A program made the translations under genes and the position numbers. 64,000 nucleotides of DNA from Acidobacteriota bacterium (GTDB lineage: Bacteria > Acidobacteriota > Terriglobia > Terriglobales > Acidobacteriaceae). The stretch is taken from positions 48,539 to 112,538 of the forward strand of contig JABCZC010000004.1 of assembly GCA_013289875.1 (NCBI GenBank), read 5' to 3'. Position 1 is the stretch's first letter; each line of letters begins with the position of its first letter. The notes under the pieces are model-generated. The model ran no database searches. It saw nothing but the letters and a program-made list of their open reading frames with translations, and had not been told where the DNA came from. Shown one piece after another: positions 60,621 to 64,000 of this stretch.

Positions 60621-62579
60621 TTGACAGCCGAACAGTTACAAGCAGAGCGCGCCGAGCGTTGGCGGCAGAAATCGAATCCCGTCCTCACGCTTGAAGACGC
60701 AGCAGCATGGCTCAACACAACAGGACTGTGCCTCTTCCTTCCGCGTCGCCACCAGTTTCTCGCGCCGGCGCCTTCTTTTGTGGAAGCCTGCAGCGGAGGT
60801 CCGAGCGAGACGCCCTCGCGAGAGGCCATCGAGAATACCAGCAGCCTTATGATCCGGCTCATTGAAAGCGGAGCCGTGCTTCCGCTCAATCTATTCGGCA
60901 CTCTTTCCGAGCAGCCCGACTTTCTGGCAACACGCGATGCCTTCCCCTATATCTTCAGCCTGCGCGGCGGCCGCAGCTGGAAGGTGGTGCCCGCCAAGGC
61001 TTCGCCGCTGGTGGCTGAAATATGGAAGCTCCTGGAAAAAGATGCATCGCTGGAAACCACCGAAATCCAGGCCGCGCTTGGACGCGAATTGACTGAAGCG
61101 GCGGTGCTGCGCGGGCTAATGGAACTGTGGACCGCGTTGCGTGTGATTCCGGTGTATGCCGCCAATGAGCCGACGCGATGGGAACTGACGCAAACTCGTT
61201 TCTCCGATGCGTTGAACGCGGCGAACAAGATTGCCCAGACCACGGCAGTCTCCGCGCTGGTGTCGCTCTATCTCGAATCTGTTCTCGCGGCGACACCGGA
61301 CGAAGTGGAGACCTTTCTCTCTCCCCTCACCTCGCGCTCGAAGGTACGTGAAGTAGTGAACGGACTGGCGGCCACGCGCCAGGTTTCGATCATTCCGGTG
61401 GGAACACAGACCATGTTCCACGTCGCCGGATCGCTGCCCGAGTTTGCAGAGCCGGAGCCAGCAGCAGCGGCGCCCGAGGCTGCGCCCCGCCCCCGTTTCG
61501 AGCGGCCGCCATTCGCAGGAACATCGCGGGAAACGCGAGGTCCGGAGCGGCGTCCGTCGTTTGGCCGCGACCGCACAGGCGACCGTCACCGCATCGGTCC
61601 ATCACGAGATCGCTTTGCTGCGGGCGGCACGAGAGCCGGTGGAGCAGGACGTGGTAGTGCAGGGCGGGGCAGCGAACGCCCGCTGCGCCGAGGCACCGAT
61701 TCCCAGGGCAACTATCCGCCACGGCGCAAGCAGTTCGGCGCCAGTACCGGTGGACCGCGACGTCCGAGTGCGGGAGGTGAACGTCCTCCCTACTCCAAAC
61801 CGGAAGGCGGCGAGCGCAAACCCTTTGTCAAAAAGCCTTTTGAGAAACGCCCCTTCAACAAGTCTTACGGAGAGCGCCGCGCACCCGGGGATCGTCCGCC
61901 GCGCAGGGAAAGCAGCCCCCGCACCAGCGAACGGACTTCGAGTGGAGAGCTCAGGCCAGGTACTGGTCGTCCGCCTCTCCGCGCTAGCGGGAAGTATCCG
62001 CCGAAGAAGTTTGGCGGGAGCGGAGGCGGGAAATTTCCGCCGAAGAAATTCGGTACCCAGAAATTCGGCGGGCCACTTCCTGCCTCCGGAGACCGTCCGT
62101 CCCGTCCGCGCCGCGAAGAATCATCAGACCGGCCACGCAGCCCTCGTCCTTTCGATCGAGCGGCGGGATCTGATCGTCCCGGTCGTCCCCTGCGCCCAAC
62201 CAGCGGAGGGCGTTCTTACGGCGTGAGCAAGCCCTGGGAAACAAAAAAACGGGATGGAGGCAAGCGCCCGTTCTTTCGTGACAAACCGGCCAGGACAGGC
62301 GGCGATGATCGGTCAGCATCTCCGAGAAGCGAAGGTCGAAGCGCGAGCGAAGGTCCAGCCAAACGTACAGGTGGCTGGAGACCCAAGCCGTCGGGTTTTT
62401 CGAAATCCGCGAAACCGGCGTTTGGGAAGCCCAAATTCGGCAGATCGAAATTTGGAGGGGCGCGGCCAGGCGGAAAGAAATACGGGGAAGCCAAACCGAA
62501 CTTCAAATCCGGACCAAAGCCCGGTGGCGCGCGGCCCTTCAAGAAGCGAAAGGATGAGGGTAAGAAGAGCTCCGAATGA
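60621..62579 (+). CDS. Unknown protein: folded N-domain and a very long basic disordered tail
   Basis: Protein of about 652 aa. Residues 1-270 appear folded, with winged-helix-like repeats (LTLEDAAAWLNTTGLCLFLP, WKLLEKDASLETTEIQAALGRELTEAAVLRGLMELWTALRVIP), loosely resembling YcaQ/AlkX-like DNA-binding proteins. Residues 275-652 are low complexity, rich in Arg, Lys, Gly, Pro, Ser and Phe, with many RP, KKFG and KFG motifs. The start is TTG at 60621 with GAAGG at 60611-60615; the frame extends back into mutL but that part is not plausible. It overlaps the next gene by four bases. The family is not recognised for certain. Confidence 0.75.
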   Translation: MTAEQLQAERAERWRQKSNPVLTLEDAAAWLNTTGLCLFLPRRHQFLAPAPSFVEACSGGPSETPSREAIENTSSLMIRLIESGAVLPLNLFGTLSEQPDFLATRDAFPYIFSLRGGRSWKVVPAKASPLVAEIWKLLEKDASLETTEIQAALGRELTEAAVLRGLMELWTALRVIPVYAANEPTRWELTQTRFSDALNAANKIAQTTAVSALVSLYLESVLAATPDEVETFLSPLTSRSKVREVVNGLAATRQVSIIPVGTQTMFHVAGSLPEFAEPEPAAAAPEAAPRPRFERPPFAGTSRETRGPERRPSFGRDRTGDRHRIGPSRDRFAAGGTRAGGAGRGSAGRGSERPLRRGTDSQGNYPPRRKQFGASTGGPRRPSAGGERPPYSKPEGGERKPFVKKPFEKRPFNKSYGERRAPGDRPPRRESSPRTSERTSSGELRPGTGRPPLRASGKYPPKKFGGSGGGKFPPKKFGTQKFGGPLPASGDRPSRPRREESSDRPRSPRPFDRAAGSDRPGRPLRPTSGGRSYGVSKPWETKKRDGGKRPFFRDKPARTGGDDRSASPRSEGRSASEGPAKRTGGWRPKPSGFSKSAKPAFGKPKFGRSKFGGARPGGKKYGEAKPNFKSGPKPGGARPFKKRKDEGKKSSE

Positions 62580-63286
62580 GTGGACGACGCCTGATTATTG
62601 CTATTGATGGGCCGGCAGGCGCCGGCAAGAGCACCGTAGCCAAACATCTCGCCGCTCACTTCGGCCTGCTGAATCTGGAAACAGGGGCTATGTACCGCGC
62701 CTTCGCCCTCAAGGCGCTGGGAAGGAGGCTCGATCCCGGCGATGCCGCGAGCCTCGAGCGGCTGGCCGCGTCCACTGAGATCGTTCTTGAGCCGGGGCCG
62801 GCGGGAAATCGGGTTCTGTTGGACGGGGCCGATGTCACCGAGCGCATCCGCGACGCAGAGGTGACGCAGGCTGCTTCGCGGGTCAGCGTGCATCCCGCCA
62901 TCCGTGCCTGGATGGTCGATTTGCAACGCGAGATGGGTAAGGCCGGCGGAGTGGTGATGGAGGGCCGCGACATCGGTACCGTCGTTTTTCCGGATGCCGA
63001 CCTCAAGTTTTTTCTCGACGCCTCGCCCGAAGCGCGCAGCCAACGCCGCTACGAGCAGGCCACCGGCCCGGTGGAAATTGCCGCCGCCTCGGAAGGTATC
63101 TCAGCGGTCTCAAAAGAACTACGCGAGCGCGATGATCGCGACCGCAACCGGAAGGATTCGCCGCTGCGTCCCGCGCTGGATGCGGTCATCATCGATTCGA
63201 CAGCACTGACTCTCGACGAGGTGCTGGGACGCATCGAGTCGATCGTAAAAGAACGCTTAGCTACTGAACCGTTGGTTCGGGAGTAG
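62576..63286 (+). CDS. cmk: Cytidylate kinase
   Basis: Cytosolic enzyme of 236 aa that phosphorylates CMP and dCMP using ATP. The P-loop AIDGPAGAGKSTVAKHLA is at the start, then NLETGAMYRAFALKA, VTQAASRVSVHPAIRAW, GVVMEGRDIGTVVFPDADLKFFLDASPEARSQRRYEQ. It begins in a four-base overlap (ATGA) with the stop of the previous gene, so translation is coupled. The last 26 bases overlap the convergent DUF4097 gene. Confidence 0.95.
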   Translation: MSGRRLIIAIDGPAGAGKSTVAKHLAAHFGLLNLETGAMYRAFALKALGRRLDPGDAASLERLAASTEIVLEPGPAGNRVLLDGADVTERIRDAEVTQAASRVSVHPAIRAWMVDLQREMGKAGGVVMEGRDIGTVVFPDADLKFFLDASPEARSQRRYEQATGPVEIAAASEGISAVSKELRERDDRDRNRKDSPLRPALDAVIIDSTALTLDEVLGRIESIVKERLATEPLVRE

Positions 63287-64000
63287 GCGTCTTCGGAGCC
63301 TTCAGATGCCTGGGCGGAATAGGCGCCTCGGGTTTCTCAGGCTTCTCCGGCTTCTCGGGCTGTTCAGGTTTTTCAGGGGCCTCGGCACGCGCCCCCGAGC
63401 CCTTCTTCAGCTGCAGATTTCCGTGAGTCGTGCTCAGGTCGAGCCTCACGCCGCCACGTCCAACCGTGCCTTGAAGGGTGCGCCGGTCACCGCTGGTCGT
63501 CGCCTGCAGCGGAAAGTCAGCTTCGAGTTCATCGTCTTCGGTGGTGCTGGCGTTTACGGTGAAGTTCGAATTTTCCGGCACGGTCAGCGTCAGGCCGCCG
63601 GTGCGATTCGCGATCTGTACATTGCCCAGGGGAGCCGACGCCACCACGTTCACATCGCCATCGCTATTCTCGATGTGCGTGTCACCCGCAACTTGAGACA
63701 GCTCAATGTTCTTGGAGCGCGTGACGATCCGTACCGGTCCGGATGCCTGATTTGCCGTCAGATCACTCGAGTCCATAGTCAGATCGCCGCCCAGTTTGGG
63801 TATATCCAGGTCGGTTCTCGTGGTGTGAAAGTGGACAGTCGAGCCTACCTGCTCAAGGTGTGTGTCGCCGAAGGATTCACCATCGAGCGCCACCGGCCCT
63901 TTGATCTCCGACAGCGTCACGTCGTCCACATGGCCATCCATGAAGGCATGCCCGTCCACCTGGTGCGCAGAAAAATCCCCATGGTTCATGCGCGCGTGCA
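63261..64000 (-). CDS. DUF4097-like beta-helix protein (5' end outside the window)
   Basis: C-terminal part of a larger protein; the frame is open past the window edge. It shows the DUF4097 pattern of repeated short beta strands, such as HAFMDGHVDDVTLSEIKGPVALDGE, LGGDLTMDSSDLTANQASGPVRIVTRSKNIELSQVAGDTHIENSDGDVNV and GNVQIANRTGGLTLTVPENSNF. These likely form a right-handed beta helix or adhesin-like ladder. The final 45 residues hold a KPE-rich repeat (KPEQPEKPEKPEKPEAP). The function of the family is unknown; some members are membrane-associated stress proteins. Its stop lies inside cmk. Confidence 0.8.
   Translation of the reverse strand, partial: HARMNHGDFSAHQVDGHAFMDGHVDDVTLSEIKGPVALDGESFGDTHLEQVGSTVHFHTTRTDLDIPKLGGDLTMDSSDLTANQASGPVRIVTRSKNIELSQVAGDTHIENSDGDVNVVASAPLGNVQIANRTGGLTLTVPENSNFTVNASTTEDDELEADFPLQATTSGDRRTLQGTVGRGGVRLDLSTTHGNLQLKKGSGARAEAPEKPEQPEKPEKPEKPEAPIPPRHLKAPKTPTPEPTVQ

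Noticed and set aside
63330..63390. Short repeated CTTCTCAGG-like units that could suggest a CRISPR array
   Set aside because: They encode the KPE repeats of the DUF4097 protein; units are contiguous with no spacers.

Overview
The window reads as chromosomal DNA of an Acidobacteriota species, most likely class Terriglobia (Acidobacteriaceae or a relative). The main reason is three 'acidobacterial duplicated orphan permease' (ADOP) genes, each locus led by its own PadR regulator and with no ATPase beside it. The general gene style agrees: moderately high GC, many small secreted proteins of unknown function, YSC84/SYLF and DUF4965 proteins, and carbohydrate-degrading genes. I found no tRNA, rRNA, CRISPR array, insertion sequence or prophage.

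Layout. 1-8044 is a polyuronide and pectin utilisation cluster: PL5 alginate lyase, IclR regulator, Tat-exported GH29 fucosidase, secreted cupin, KduI, and two GH105 unsaturated glycuronyl hydrolases. The GH105 enzymes would release unsaturated uronic acids, and KduI isomerises their open-chain form toward 2-keto-3-deoxygluconate. 8149-11716 holds two small exported proteins, a SYLF protein and an AzgA-type purine permease. 11865-17582 is padR followed by two tandem ADOP permeases. 17747-20107 is rpsA with a strong promoter, a long leader and a terminator. 20156-20694 is a LysW-like zinc ribbon gene overlapping a small secreted protein gene. 20876-24847 has an M28 peptidase, a rhomboid-fold protein lacking both catalytic residues, a beta-barrel protein and an ion-channel-like protein with a broken selectivity filter. 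24960-29596 contains rpsU, a double zinc ribbon protein, a response regulator with a histone H1-like tail, infC starting at ATC, and a GAF-GAF-PAS histidine kinase. 29636-34564 has a DUF4965 glutaminase-like protein, an NTF2-like protein and a molybdopterin oxidoreductase. 34640-38792 has a CPXCG protein followed by bamA and an ompH/skp chaperone. 39255-42420 is the second padR-ADOP locus. 42535-51605 is accessory: DinB, VOC, a frameshifted amidohydrolase, an arsR-SRPBCC-membrane-VOC operon under a perfect palindrome, a putative zinc metalloprotein, a DHFR-like reductase, an unrecognised gene between inverted repeats, DUF1801 and a methyltransferase. 52057-55414 encodes two signalling proteins (histidine kinase; EAL-PAS-PAS). 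55585-64000 is mostly housekeeping: thioredoxin-like, YihY/BrkB, pyk, mutL, a protein with a very long basic disordered tail, cmk, and a DUF4097 protein cut by the window end.

No single obvious new defence or mobile system is present. The most distinctive signals are: a shared promoter/operator element at both padR-ADOP loci; two regulator genes that look leaderless with dyads over the promoter; a pair of adjacent membrane proteins whose signature active residues are replaced; and the mutL-cmk intergenic gene with an FG/RG/KP-rich tail of about 375 residues.
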